In this document: positions 56,102 to 64,000 of the stretch, piece after piece
Position numbering within the stretch: position 1 is the stretch's first letter
Layout: every line of letters starts with the position of its first letter
NCBI GenBank assembly: GCA_002862435.1
Contig: PKDC01000052.1
Span: 41,997-105,996, forward strand
DNA: 64,000 nt
Source of the DNA: Pseudomonadota bacterium
Lineage (GTDB): Bacteria > Pseudomonadota > Gammaproteobacteria > UBA5335
Direction: 5' to 3'
The notes under the pieces: model-generated
Databases searched by the model: none
What the model saw: only the letters and a program-made list of their open reading frames with translations
Told to the model about the DNA's origin: nothing
Position numbers and translations under genes: made by a program

Positions 56102-57393
56102 AGTTCCTCTACTCAGACACTCAGGACTACGTCGACCCAGGGTACGACTTCCTCAACGATCGCAGCAGCCCGGGGCGCGAGCGCTACTGGTCCGATGTCT
56201 ATGCCCACGAGTTCATGCAACCGGCGCCGTACGACGGGCTGTTGGTGTCGATGAGCGCCGTGCGTCAAGCTACTGGAGTCGCTTCGTCCAAGGTCCGCTA
56301 CTCAACACGGGAAGAGCAACGATTGCTGCGCGACGGCGCCCGCAGGTTTCTTCGCTATGGTGGCCCACGCTTCAAGGACGCGATGCTGATGGGCGACTGC
56401 GGAGCCTTCGCATACGTCGAGCATCCGGTGCCGGCGTATTTGCCCGAAGAGGTCGTGGAGTTCTACACCGAGGCCGGATTCACCCACGGAGTGTCGCCGG
56501 ACCACATCATCTTCGACTGTGACCTAAGCAACCCGCCAGAGAAGGCCGTAGAGGCCGCCGTTCGGCAGCGTTTTGCAATCACGCTCGCCAATGCCGAGGC
56601 TTTCCTCGGACTGGTTAGGCGCGAAGGAATGCCGTTTGAGCCGCTAGGGCCGGTTCAGGGCTGGTCGCCGAAAAGCATGGCCGAAGCCGCCCACCGACTT
56701 GAGCGCATGGGCTACAGATACCTAGCGATAGGTGGCCTTGTTCCGCTTAAGGTAGACGCAATCAAATTAGTCCTCACGGCAATACGCGAGCGCATCAAGC
56801 CCGAAACAAAGATCCATCTGCTCGGGTTCGCGAAAGCAGACAGCATTCGAGAGTTCACCGACTTCGGCATTACCAGCTTCGACTCCACTTCACCTCTCAT
56901 CCGAGCGTTCAAGGACGAGAAGGCGAACTACTACAGCGAGGGGTCGGACGGCAAGCTTGCCTACTACACCGCCATTCGTATTCCACAAGCGATCGAGAAC
57001 GCGCGGCTGATGCAGGGCGTCAAGCGTGGCGCCTTCAGCGCAGAGGACCTACACCTGCGCGAGCGACGAGCACTCGATGAGATGCGTGCGTTCGACCGCG
57101 GCGCGTCTACAGTGGCTGCGACGCTGGACGCTGTGATGGACTATCACCAATTCCTGGTGCGCGGCGATGGCAACGGCGCGGAGCATCAAGACAAGGGGTT
57201 GGACAAGACGGCCGCGTTGGTCCAGCGCACGCTGGAACACCGACCTTGGAAAGAGTGCGGCTGCGATGTGTGCCGCAGCATCGGCGTTGAAGTGATCATC
57301 TTTCGGTCGAGCAACAGAAACAAGCGCCGTGGGTTCCACAACCTGGGCGTGTACCACCGCCACTTGCGCAAGACACTGGGAGAGGCCGCATGA
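56098..57393 (+). CDS. dpdA: DNA 7-deazaguanine transglycosylase DpdA (TGT-like)
   Basis: This 431-residue protein is a divergent relative of tRNA-guanine transglycosylase. Asp100 in MGDCGAFAY and Asp262 in FDSTSP sit where TGT has its general base and nucleophile. The C-terminal zinc site is CGCDVC (387-392) with His414, the TGT CxCxxC...H pattern. VQGWSPKSMAEAAHRLERMGY and YLAIGGLVPLK match the TGT substrate-handling region. In the Dpd system it swaps guanine in DNA for preQ0. The tight overlaps with both dpdB-like genes and the queCDE neighbours support this role over tRNA modification. Confidence 0.88.
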   Translation: MKFLYSDTQDYVDPGYDFLNDRSSPGRERYWSDVYAHEFMQPAPYDGLLVSMSAVRQATGVASSKVRYSTREEQRLLRDGARRFLRYGGPRFKDAMLMGDCGAFAYVEHPVPAYLPEEVVEFYTEAGFTHGVSPDHIIFDCDLSNPPEKAVEAAVRQRFAITLANAEAFLGLVRREGMPFEPLGPVQGWSPKSMAEAAHRLERMGYRYLAIGGLVPLKVDAIKLVLTAIRERIKPETKIHLLGFAKADSIREFTDFGITSFDSTSPLIRAFKDEKANYYSEGSDGKLAYYTAIRIPQAIENARLMQGVKRGAFSAEDLHLRERRALDEMRAFDRGASTVAATLDAVMDYHQFLVRGDGNGAEHQDKGLDKTAALVQRTLEHRPWKECGCDVCRSIGVEVIIFRSSNRNKRRGFHNLGVYHRHLRKTLGEAA

Positions 57394-58469
57394 CCACTTA
57401 TAAATTCAAGGCCGTTCGGGCCCGACAAGCTTCAGGGCACGACGTGTTCGTGTTCGCCGCCCATCCGAGCGATGTCTTGTCATTCGCCGCGATCGAGCGA
57501 GTCTCACGCGCGGACGATGGGCAACTGAAGGGCTTTCAACGCCACCAGGTAGCGTCCCACATTCGCGACATCCGTGACTACCTGACACGCGACGATGCAC
57601 TCTTGCCGAACGCAGTCATTGTTGCGTTCATCGACGGCGTCAAAGTGAAAGACCTGGCCGACGGCGTCGTGCAGGTCGAGATCTCGGCACCGGACGGCGA
57701 GAAGCCTGGCTTCGTCGTCGACGGGCAGCAGAGGCTGACGGCGCTGTCCGGCATCGACAAGCCAAACTTTCAAGTGTTCGTGTCGGCCCTGGTCTGCAAG
57801 GACTACAACGAGTTGCGCCAGCAGTTCGTACTGATTAACAACACCCGCCCGTTGCCAAAGACACTGATCTACGAACTGCTGCCCAACGTGGAGGGTCTGC
57901 CGGAACGCTTCACGCAACGCAAGTTCTCCGCGCGCATCGTCGACCTGCTCAACTTCACGCGCGGCAGTTCATTGCATGGAGAAATCCGACAGCACACCAA
58001 TCCGACCGGTGTGATCAGCGATACGGCCATGCAGCGGCTGATCATGAACTCAGCCTCTGATGGCGCCATTCGTGATCTGGTGCAGTACGAGGACCGGGAC
58101 GCACGTGCGTTTCAGTTGGTGAGCGAGTTCTTCCATGCCGTGGCCACGGTCTATGGACCGGCATGGGCGGGCATGACGCCTCGGTTTTCGCGCTTGCGGC
58201 ACGGCGCCGGCATCGTCGCTATGGGCTTCGTGATGGACCACCTGTACAGCGTTGAGGGTGCGATTCAGCGGCATCAGTTTGAGCAGGGTCTGCGTCTGCT
58301 GGCGCCTTACACCGCGTGGACGAGCGGACAGTGGCAGCTTGAGGCATGGGACACAAGGCCATGGAACGGCATTCAGAACACGCCGAGTGATATCGACCTG
58401 CTGACCCGGTACCTGGTCAGCTCCCTCAAGAAGGCGCTGCGCAAGCCTCGCCGAGTTGCAAACGGGTGA
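57390..58469 (+). CDS. DGQHR-domain protein, DpdB-like (second copy)
   Basis: This 359-residue protein is a diverged paralogue of the gene on the other side of dpdA. It keeps GFQR (48-51), [15 protein letters not shown] (111-115), [15 protein letters not shown] and a C-terminal WNGIQNTPS, all in the same order. Outside these blocks similarity is low, so the two copies are old or separately acquired. They may form a heteromer. Its ATG overlaps the dpdA stop as ATGA. Confidence 0.8.
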   Translation: MTTYKFKAVRARQASGHDVFVFAAHPSDVLSFAAIERVSRADDGQLKGFQRHQVASHIRDIRDYLTRDDALLPNAVIVAFIDGVKVKDLADGVVQVEISAPDGEKPGFVVDGQQRLTALSGIDKPNFQVFVSALVCKDYNELRQQFVLINNTRPLPKTLIYELLPNVEGLPERFTQRKFSARIVDLLNFTRGSSLHGEIRQHTNPTGVISDTAMQRLIMNSASDGAIRDLVQYEDRDARAFQLVSEFFHAVATVYGPAWAGMTPRFSRLRHGAGIVAMGFVMDHLYSVEGAIQRHQFEQGLRLLAPYTAWTSGQWQLEAWDTRPWNGIQNTPSDIDLLTRYLVSSLKKALRKPRRVANG

Positions 58470-58473
58470 TGCG

Positions 58474-59178
58474 ATGGAACGCAAGGCACTGGTGCTCTTC
58501 TCCGGCGGGCAAGACTCCGCCACCTGTCTGGCATGGGCGTTGGAACGCTACGAGCATGTCGAGACGATCGGTTTCCACTACGGCCAACGGCATGCGGTGG
58601 AGCTCGACTGCCGCAAAGTAGTGCTTGCCCGATTGAAGGAGCAGTTCCCCGCCTGGGCTGCACGACTTGGCGCAGACCACATGCTGGATCTGGCGCTTCT
58701 TGGACAGATCAGCGACACGGCCCTCACGCAGGATCGGGAGATTGAGTTCAAGGAGTCCGGCCTTCCGTCCACCTTCGTGCCAGGTCGCAACTTGCTGTTC
58801 TTCACCTTTGCGTCAGCGATTGCTTATCGGCGAGGGTTGACGACGTTGATCGGTGGCATGTGCGAAACCGACTACTCGGGCTATCCAGATTGCCGAGACA
58901 ACACGCTCAAAGCTTTGCAGGTCGCGATGAGCCTGGGTCTGGATGCGCCGATGGTCGTAGAAACACCGCTCATGTGGCTGACCAAGGAGCAGACCTGGCG
59001 CCTGGCAGAGCAACTCGGTGGCAGCGCGCTGATCGAACTGATCCGAACCGAGACGCACACTTGCTACCTGGGCGACCACACGCGGCTGCATCGCTGGGGT
59101 TACGGCTGCGGACATTGCCCGGCATGTGAACTGCGCCGCACAGGCTATGAAGCCTTCACAAAGTCGGAGGCGGCATGA
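58474..59178 (+). CDS. queC: 7-cyano-7-deazaguanine (preQ0) synthase QueC
   Basis: This 234-residue ATP-dependent amidoligase converts 7-carboxy-7-deazaguanine to preQ0. It has the PP-loop SGGQDSAT (10-17), [36 protein letters not shown], and the zinc ligands in TCYLGD...[10 protein letters not shown]. It follows the second DpdB-like gene by 4 bp and overlaps queD by 4 bp, so its product is probably dedicated to DNA modification. Confidence 0.93.
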   Translation: MERKALVLFSGGQDSATCLAWALERYEHVETIGFHYGQRHAVELDCRKVVLARLKEQFPAWAARLGADHMLDLALLGQISDTALTQDREIEFKESGLPSTFVPGRNLLFFTFASAIAYRRGLTTLIGGMCETDYSGYPDCRDNTLKALQVAMSLGLDAPMVVETPLMWLTKEQTWRLAEQLGGSALIELIRTETHTCYLGDHTRLHRWGYGCGHCPACELRRTGYEAFTKSEAA

Positions 59179-60284
59179 CTAGCGCCACGAACACTCTCGC
59201 GGTCCTTCATGCGGCCAGCAGCAGTTTTGAGGCCGCCCGGCATGTGGACGTCCTCCCGGTTGGCCATCGCTGCAGGGGAATGCACGGCCATGGATTCATG
59301 GCGACGGCGTATGCAGCGGTACCGGCCGACTGGGTGGCGTACGCGGGCGGAGAGGTGGCGGCGCTGCAGCGGCAGGTCGATCGATGCACCGGACTGCTGA
59401 CCTACAGTGTTCTCAACGAGCAAGTGGCTCAGCCTACGGACGAGAACCTGGCGCGCTGGATCCGCGCGCGCCTCGATGCACCGGGAATCGACCGTGTTGC
59501 GGTGCAGAGCACCCCAAACCAAGGTGTGGAGGTCGACGCGCGAGACCATGCGCACGTCTGGCGGCGCTACCGCTTTCAGGCTGCGCACCGCCTGCCGCAT
59601 GTGCCCCTCGAACACAAGTGCGGCCGCCTGCACGGGCACGGTTTCGAGGTGATCGTGCACGCCGACCAAGACCTCGCTGGCGCCGACTTGAGCATCGATT
59701 ACGACCAACTCGACGCGTTGTGGGCGCCGATTGGGGCGGAAGTCAACTACCGCTGTCTCAATGATGTAGCGGGACTCGAGAACCCAACCAGCGAGATGAT
59801 CTCGTCCTGGCTTTGGGAGCGACTGAAGCCAGCGTTACCGGCACTTTCGTGGGTGACTGTCTATGAAACGGCGTCGTGCGGAGCGACGTTCGATGGGTCG
59901 AACTACCGGATCTGGAAGGACTTCACCATTGACAGCGCGCTGCGGCACCGTCGCGCACCCACCAATGACCCCAGGCATGCCATACATGGCCATACGTACA
60001 CACTGCGCCTGCACCTGGGCGCGCCTATAGACCAGGTGATGGGTTGGACCGTCGACTTCGGGGATGTGAAGGCGGTATTCGATCCGATCTTCAAGTCGCT
60101 CGACCACCATCCGCTACACGAGCAAGCAGATCTGGCGGACGGCGACACGACGACCATTGCCCGATGGCTTCATGAGACTACGCGACGAGAGATTCCACAA
60201 CTCGTTCGACTCGATCTATTCGAGTCCGAGGGTTGCGGATCGCTGGTTGGCGTAGACCTTGGCGGACCGGCACTTCCCGTCTGA
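59175..60284 (+). CDS. queD: Triple-domain QueD (6-carboxy-tetrahydropterin synthase) fusion
   Basis: This 369-residue protein is three QueD/PTPS-like domains in tandem; standard QueD has one, about 120 residues. Domain 1 (about 10-120) has Cys33 in [11 protein letters not shown]. Domain 2 (about 130-240) is closest to E. coli QueD, with canonical zinc His138, His153, His155 and Cys149, but reads NYRCLND where E. coli has DHHYLND. Domain 3 (about 247-365) lacks the Cys and the first zinc His but keeps Asp310-His311. The catalytic residues are therefore spread over the domains. It makes the preQ0 precursor from dihydroneopterin triphosphate. Confidence 0.88.
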   Translation: MTSATNTLAVLHAASSSFEAARHVDVLPVGHRCRGMHGHGFMATAYAAVPADWVAYAGGEVAALQRQVDRCTGLLTYSVLNEQVAQPTDENLARWIRARLDAPGIDRVAVQSTPNQGVEVDARDHAHVWRRYRFQAAHRLPHVPLEHKCGRLHGHGFEVIVHADQDLAGADLSIDYDQLDALWAPIGAEVNYRCLNDVAGLENPTSEMISSWLWERLKPALPALSWVTVYETASCGATFDGSNYRIWKDFTIDSALRHRRAPTNDPRHAIHGHTYTLRLHLGAPIDQVMGWTVDFGDVKAVFDPIFKSLDHHPLHEQADLADGDTTTIARWLHETTRREIPQLVRLDLFESEGCGSLVGVDLGGPALPV

Positions 60285-60288
60285 TGTC

Positions 60289-60930
60289 ATGACATATTCA
60301 GTCAAGGAAGTGTTCTACACACTGCAGGGCGAAGGCATGCAGGCCGGAATGCCAGCAGTGTTCTGCCGCTTCGCGGGTTGCAACCTTTGGAGCGGGCGAG
60401 AGGAAGATCGGAGTGCGGCCGTGTGCCGCTTCTGCGACACTGATTTCGTCGGCGTAGACGGCACGCTTGGGGGCAAGTACGCCTCTGCCGCCGATCTGGC
60501 AGACCGCATTGTGTCGCTCTGGCCGGCAGAGGAGGACAGGTTTCGGCTGGTGGTCTTGACCGGTGGCGAACCTCTGCTGCAAGTCGATCGAGCACTCACT
60601 GACGCACTCCACACACAAGGCTTTCGCATCGCCGTTGAAACCAACGGTACGATCGAAGCTCCTGCAGGGATCGACTGGATCTGCGTGAGCCCCAAAGCCG
60701 GCGCACCGTGGGTACAAACCCATGGCAATGAACTCAAGCTGGTGTATCCGCAGCCCGGTCTGCTGCCGGACGACATAGACTGGTCGGCGACGCGCTTCGA
60801 GCACTGTCTGCTGCAGCCGATGGATGGCCCGCAGGTTGTGCAAGCCACAGAGGCTGCGATTGCATACTGCCAAGCGCACCCGCGATGGCGACTGTCGATA
60901 CAGACACACAAGATGTTGAGGATCCGCTAG
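60289..60930 (+). CDS. queE: 7-carboxy-7-deazaguanine synthase QueE
   Basis: This 213-residue radical-SAM enzyme rearranges 6-carboxy-tetrahydropterin to 7-carboxy-7-deazaguanine. Its cluster motif is Cys31-x14-Cys46-x2-Cys49, the expanded QueE form seen in Burkholderia, with AVCRFCDTDFVG. LTGGEPLLQ is the SAM-binding GGE motif, and VETNGT and KLVYP follow. ATG 60289 lies 4 bp after the queD stop. No folE is present in the window. Confidence 0.92.
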   Translation: MTYSVKEVFYTLQGEGMQAGMPAVFCRFAGCNLWSGREEDRSAAVCRFCDTDFVGVDGTLGGKYASAADLADRIVSLWPAEEDRFRLVVLTGGEPLLQVDRALTDALHTQGFRIAVETNGTIEAPAGIDWICVSPKAGAPWVQTHGNELKLVYPQPGLLPDDIDWSATRFEHCLLQPMDGPQVVQATEAAIAYCQAHPRWRLSIQTHKMLRIR

Positions 60931-61026
60931 CTCACTGCGAAGGCAACTGTTCAGTACACCATTTAAAAGGTACGCTTGATAAAAGGCTGCTAACAGCAGA
61001 ATCGGGAGGCGTTTTTGTTTCGAGGC

Positions 61027-64000
61027 ATGCTGGTGTCGCTGCCCCAGAAAAGGGGCGTGGGAAAGCTGGAAGCGGTAGTGGGAGGCACGTGTTCCGTTGC
61101 TGTTTTCCGGTCGATCATTCGATCGGAGATAGTCCAGTTTCCCGTCGCGGCTCTTAGCCGCGCCTACTTGAGCCCTCAGACCCGTGTCTACGTTCGCGAC
61201 GACGAGCGCTTTCGTGTCGGCCGGGTGACCGATTTCCTGATTGGTCAGAATGGGCTGGTCGACTACGAGGTGAGGTTTCCCAACGGGAGGCGGGCGGACT
61301 TCAGCGAGCTTTCCCTGTTCATACGGCCGTGGAGCGCGCCCGATGATCCGGCTGAAGTCCTGGCTAGAGGTGGCGCGGAAAGCCAGTTTCTCCACGATCG
61401 CCGCCAGGCGGCCGTTCTACCGCTTTTGAACCTTCGCGCCGCCGCTCAAGGAATGACGGCACTCATATCCGCAGGCATCGAACTGGCCGCGCATCAGGTG
61501 GCTGCTGTCCGTCGTGTTCTAACAGATCCGATACAACGTTACCTTCTGGCGGATGAGGTCGGCCTTGGGAAGACCATCGAGGCCGGCCTAGTCGTTCGGC
61601 AACACCTGATCGACAACCCTGAGACGAGCGTGATTGTGGCGGTGCCCGCTCACTTATGCATGCAGTGGCGCCTTGAACTTGCGACCAAACTTCGGCTGGA
61701 TCAGTTCGGCGACAGCGTTGAAGTCATAGCCCACGCCGACCTAGATCGCGTTCGGCGCGTACCCGACATCCTCGTTGTTGATGAGGCGCATCATCTTGTG
61801 GGAATCGAAGCAGGCGACCTCGCGCCAGCCGCCGCGAAACTCCGTGTCCTCGCCAACGAAGCGCCTGTCCTGCTTCTCCTCTCCGCGACGCCCGCACTTG
61901 GCGACGAGGCTCGATTTCTGGCGCTCTTGAACTTGCTTGACCCTACCTCTCATCCACTCGACGACGTTGAAGGTTTCCGGCGTAAGCTTGAGGGACGGCG
62001 AGAGATTGGGCGCTTGTTGCTCGGTCTGGATCCTGAGGCACCGGGACTGGTACTCCGGCAGCGCAGCACCGAGATGGAGCGGCTGTTTCCGGACGACTTG
62101 ACGATCAGAGAACTCGCTCCCAAACTCGTCGCGGCAACCCGAGAGGCGCCTGCCGAGGTGCCTGCGCTTTGCGCTGCGCTCAAGAGCCACATCGCCGACA
62201 GCTATCGGATCCACCAGCGTCTGATCCGATCGCGTCGCGCCGATGCGCAGGGCTGGGCGTTTAATCCTCGCGGAAGTTGGAACAATTTAGAACCCACCTT
62301 CGCCCATGTTCGAATCGAGGCTGATGGCAGCGCCTGGGTTGAGCCTTTGCTTCCGGTGTTGGAGGAGTGGCGTTTCGCCGCTGTTGAGGCCGCCGCTGGC
62401 GATGAGCAAGGACTCAACTGGACAGCGCGTCGTTACGCTGAGTTGCTGAGCGCGGCAGCACAGGGCCGGAGAGCGCTCACTGATTGGATCGTGGGAGATG
62501 GACCTCGACCTGCCTTTGCCGACGAACCATCAATCCTCGCCCGGCTTGCGTTGCTTGCCGCGGAAAGCGGCATAGATAACGACTACGCCACAGCTTGCGA
62601 GAGCACACGACGTCTGATTCGCAGTCTTCGCGCCGAGGGCAAGTGTCCTAAGATCATCGCGTTCTCATCGTCCGCGGCCGGCGCAAGTGCCTTCCACACT
62701 GCCCTGCTGGACACCTTGGAGGATTGCGAGGTCCTTCTTCTGAGCGGCGATGGTGCGACAGCGGATGAGGCAACCGTCACCGCGTTCACTTCACCCCGTG
62801 CCTCGGCGGTGTTGATCTGCGGTCGAAATGGCGAGGAGGGGCTCAATCTCACGTGTGCGCATGCCATCGTCCACCTCGATTTACCAATGGCAGCCGCGCG
62901 GATTGAGCAGCGAATAGGTCGCTTGGATCGGTTCGGAAGGCGGCTCGGCGTCGTGCGGCACAGGATCATGCTTCCCGCAGACGACGACGACAGCCCGTGG
63001 ACTGGCTGGGCAGACTTTCTTAGTGAGGGCCTCGCCCTATTTCATCGTTCTATCAGCGACGTCCAGTTTCTGCTTGAAGGCTTCGAGCTGCGCCTCTTTC
63101 GTGTGCTGCTTGAGCACGGTCCAAGCGGCGTGCAAGCTCTCTCGGCCGAAGTCCGCGACGCAATCCGCGAGGAACGCCGCTCCCAGGACGAGCAGTACGC
63201 GCTAGACCGCATCGCGCTTGCCGAAGAACCCGTCGAGACGTTCATTGAGACGCTAGAAGCGGCAGAGGAAGACGAAGCCGCGCTAGAGAGCGGCGTCGAT
63301 CAATGGCTGCTGGGTGCGCTGCTCATGAAGAAGCAACCGGTCGCGTGGCCAGCGCAGGATCCGTTCAAGCTTTGCGCGACGAAGGAAACGCTCGTTCCAA
63401 GGCTGCCATGGCTGGAAGCATTCAATCTGGAACAGACGCGCGCGCTGACCTGGCGCCGGCGGATCGCGACCGCTCATCCGGAGGCCATGCTTCTAAGGCC
63501 GGGAACACCGCTCTTGGACTTGGTCGAGCGCTTCACACGCTGGGACGATCGCGGAACCGCATTCGTCACATGGAGAACCGCGGCGGAGTGGGCACATGAC
63601 CTATGGATTGGCTTCCGGCTCTGCTTCGTGCTCGAGCCTGACGTTCCAATCTCTGACATGTTCGCCCCGAGCAGGGCTGAACTAGCTGCCCTGCGACGGG
63701 CCCAGCGCTACCTGCCCCCTCGTACGTTGAGCGTTTACGTGGACATCGATGGCTTCGCCGTCCAGGATCCCACACTACTCTCCATTTTGATGAGACCTTA
63801 TCGTCGCGCCGATGAGGATGCGGGGAGCATCGTCGATCTGAACTTGGCGAGCCGGCCGCATATCCTAGCCAGTGTTATCGATCCGGCCTCCTTCGGCGAC
63901 CTCTGCCGATCGGTTCGCGATCGCTGCCGCGGTGCCCTACTCGCTGAGAAGTCGCTGGGTTACGCAGTCGCCGCCGCCGAGCGCCTCGCCACGGCAGAGG
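61027..64000 (+). CDS. dpdE: DpdE-type SF2/SNF2-like helicase, N-terminal 991 residues (cut by window edge)
   Basis: An open frame runs from ATG 61027 to the right edge. It contains Walker A LADEVGLGKT (residues 174-183), DEAHH (252-256), LLLSATP, a motif V-like CGRNGEEGLNLT and motif VI QRIGRLDRFGR (from 628), the order of SNF2/RapA-like ATPases. The N-terminal 1-30 has GVGKLEAVVGGTCSV. It matches the protein called DpdE in 7-deazaguanine DNA systems, where the later dpd genes are linked to restriction. TTG 61015, five bases after GGGAGG, is an alternative start. It begins 96 bp after queE. Confidence 0.82.
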   Translation, partial: MLVSLPQKRGVGKLEAVVGGTCSVAVFRSIIRSEIVQFPVAALSRAYLSPQTRVYVRDDERFRVGRVTDFLIGQNGLVDYEVRFPNGRRADFSELSLFIRPWSAPDDPAEVLARGGAESQFLHDRRQAAVLPLLNLRAAAQGMTALISAGIELAAHQVAAVRRVLTDPIQRYLLADEVGLGKTIEAGLVVRQHLIDNPETSVIVAVPAHLCMQWRLELATKLRLDQFGDSVEVIAHADLDRVRRVPDILVVDEAHHLVGIEAGDLAPAAAKLRVLANEAPVLLLLSATPALGDEARFLALLNLLDPTSHPLDDVEGFRRKLEGRREIGRLLLGLDPEAPGLVLRQRSTEMERLFPDDLTIRELAPKLVAATREAPAEVPALCAALKSHIADSYRIHQRLIRSRRADAQGWAFNPRGSWNNLEPTFAHVRIEADGSAWVEPLLPVLEEWRFAAVEAAAGDEQGLNWTARRYAELLSAAAQGRRALTDWIVGDGPRPAFADEPSILARLALLAAESGIDNDYATACESTRRLIRSLRAEGKCPKIIAFSSSAAGASAFHTALLDTLEDCEVLLLSGDGATADEATVTAFTSPRASAVLICGRNGEEGLNLTCAHAIVHLDLPMAAARIEQRIGRLDRFGRRLGVVRHRIMLPADDDDSPWTGWADFLSEGLALFHRSISDVQFLLEGFELRLFRVLLEHGPSGVQALSAEVRDAIREERRSQDEQYALDRIALAEEPVETFIETLEAAEEDEAALESGVDQWLLGALLMKKQPVAWPAQDPFKLCATKETLVPRLPWLEAFNLEQTRALTWRRRIATAHPEAMLLRPGTPLLDLVERFTRWDDRGTAFVTWRTAAEWAHDLWIGFRLCFVLEPDVPISDMFAPSRAELAALRRAQRYLPPRTLSVYVDIDGFAVQDPTLLSILMRPYRRADEDAGSIVDLNLASRPHILASVIDPASFGDLCRSVRDRCRGALLAEKSLGYAVAAAERLATAE

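Noticed and set aside
56098-57393. Ordinary tRNA-guanine transglycosylase for queuosine
   Set aside because: The protein is too divergent, carries a DpdA-like start, and is coupled to two DGQHR genes. These fit DNA rather than tRNA modification.
54953-58469. A phosphorothioate (Dnd) system, suggested by DndB-like proteins
   Set aside because: No DndA, C, D or E homologue is present, while a TGT-like dpdA and queC, queD, queE are. The DGQHR domain is shared by both systems.
60298-61395. A 365-codon reverse frame over queE and dpdE
   Set aside because: It covers the radical-SAM motif and the start of the helicase in antisense, with no recognisable domain.

Overview
The window looks like the chromosome of a GC-rich gammaproteobacterium. 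The conserved blocks are gammaproteobacterial: surE-pcm-yqaA-nlpD-rpoS, rpsU-yqeY-dnaG-rpoD, and envC/yibN-grxC-secB-gpsA/trmL. A RegB/RegA redox two-component pair, a class 1B-type dihydroorotate dehydrogenase and a class I fructose-bisphosphate aldolase argue against an enteric bacterium. I do not assign a genus.

Layout. 1-7200 holds an aminotransferase fragment (alaC), an Mth938-like gene, the surE-to-rpoS operon, an Smr protein and an ABC-F ATPase. 7290-19400 is an iron-acquisition island. It starts at a Fur-box promoter and runs through a desferrioxamine-type hydroxamate siderophore operon (dfoJ, dfoA, an MFS exporter, a fused dfoC and a membrane acyltransferase). A second Fur box precedes a TonB-dependent receptor and two membrane proteins, one of them a PepSY-type putative reductase. 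19400-29300 carries glpQ, tRNA-Ile(CAT), rpoD-dnaG-yqeY-rpsU, tsaD, folB-folK and glmS. Exactly 25 bp after the glmS stop lies a 295-bp element with Tn7-like ends and no transposase, followed directly by the 3' scrap of an ompW-like gene. 29930-44720 is housekeeping: rsmJ, a gamma-class carbonic anhydrase homologue, envC-ctpA-dj1-regB-regA, yibN-grxC-secB-gpsA, trmL, pyrD, an RRM protein, an unrecognised secreted protein and a two-component pair. 44790-51940 holds rhlE, a class I aldolase and a tightly overlapping marR-emrA-emrB-uspA-hit operon.

From 52027 the window enters a genomic island. It starts at tRNA-Gly and tRNA-Cys, with a decayed P4-type integrase directly behind tRNA-Cys and IS debris after it. 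From 54033 to the right edge there is a compact set of genes for 7-deazaguanine DNA modification (Dpd family): an unrecognised first gene, two different DGQHR/DpdB-like genes flanking a TGT-like dpdA, then queC, a three-domain queD, queE and a dpdE-type SF2 helicase that runs off the edge. The likely logic is that QueD, QueE and QueC make preQ0, DpdA with DpdB puts it into DNA, and DpdE-type proteins use the mark in defence. The most unusual points are the triple QueD whose catalytic residues are divided between domains, the paired dpdB genes, and the minimal Tn7-like element at attTn7.
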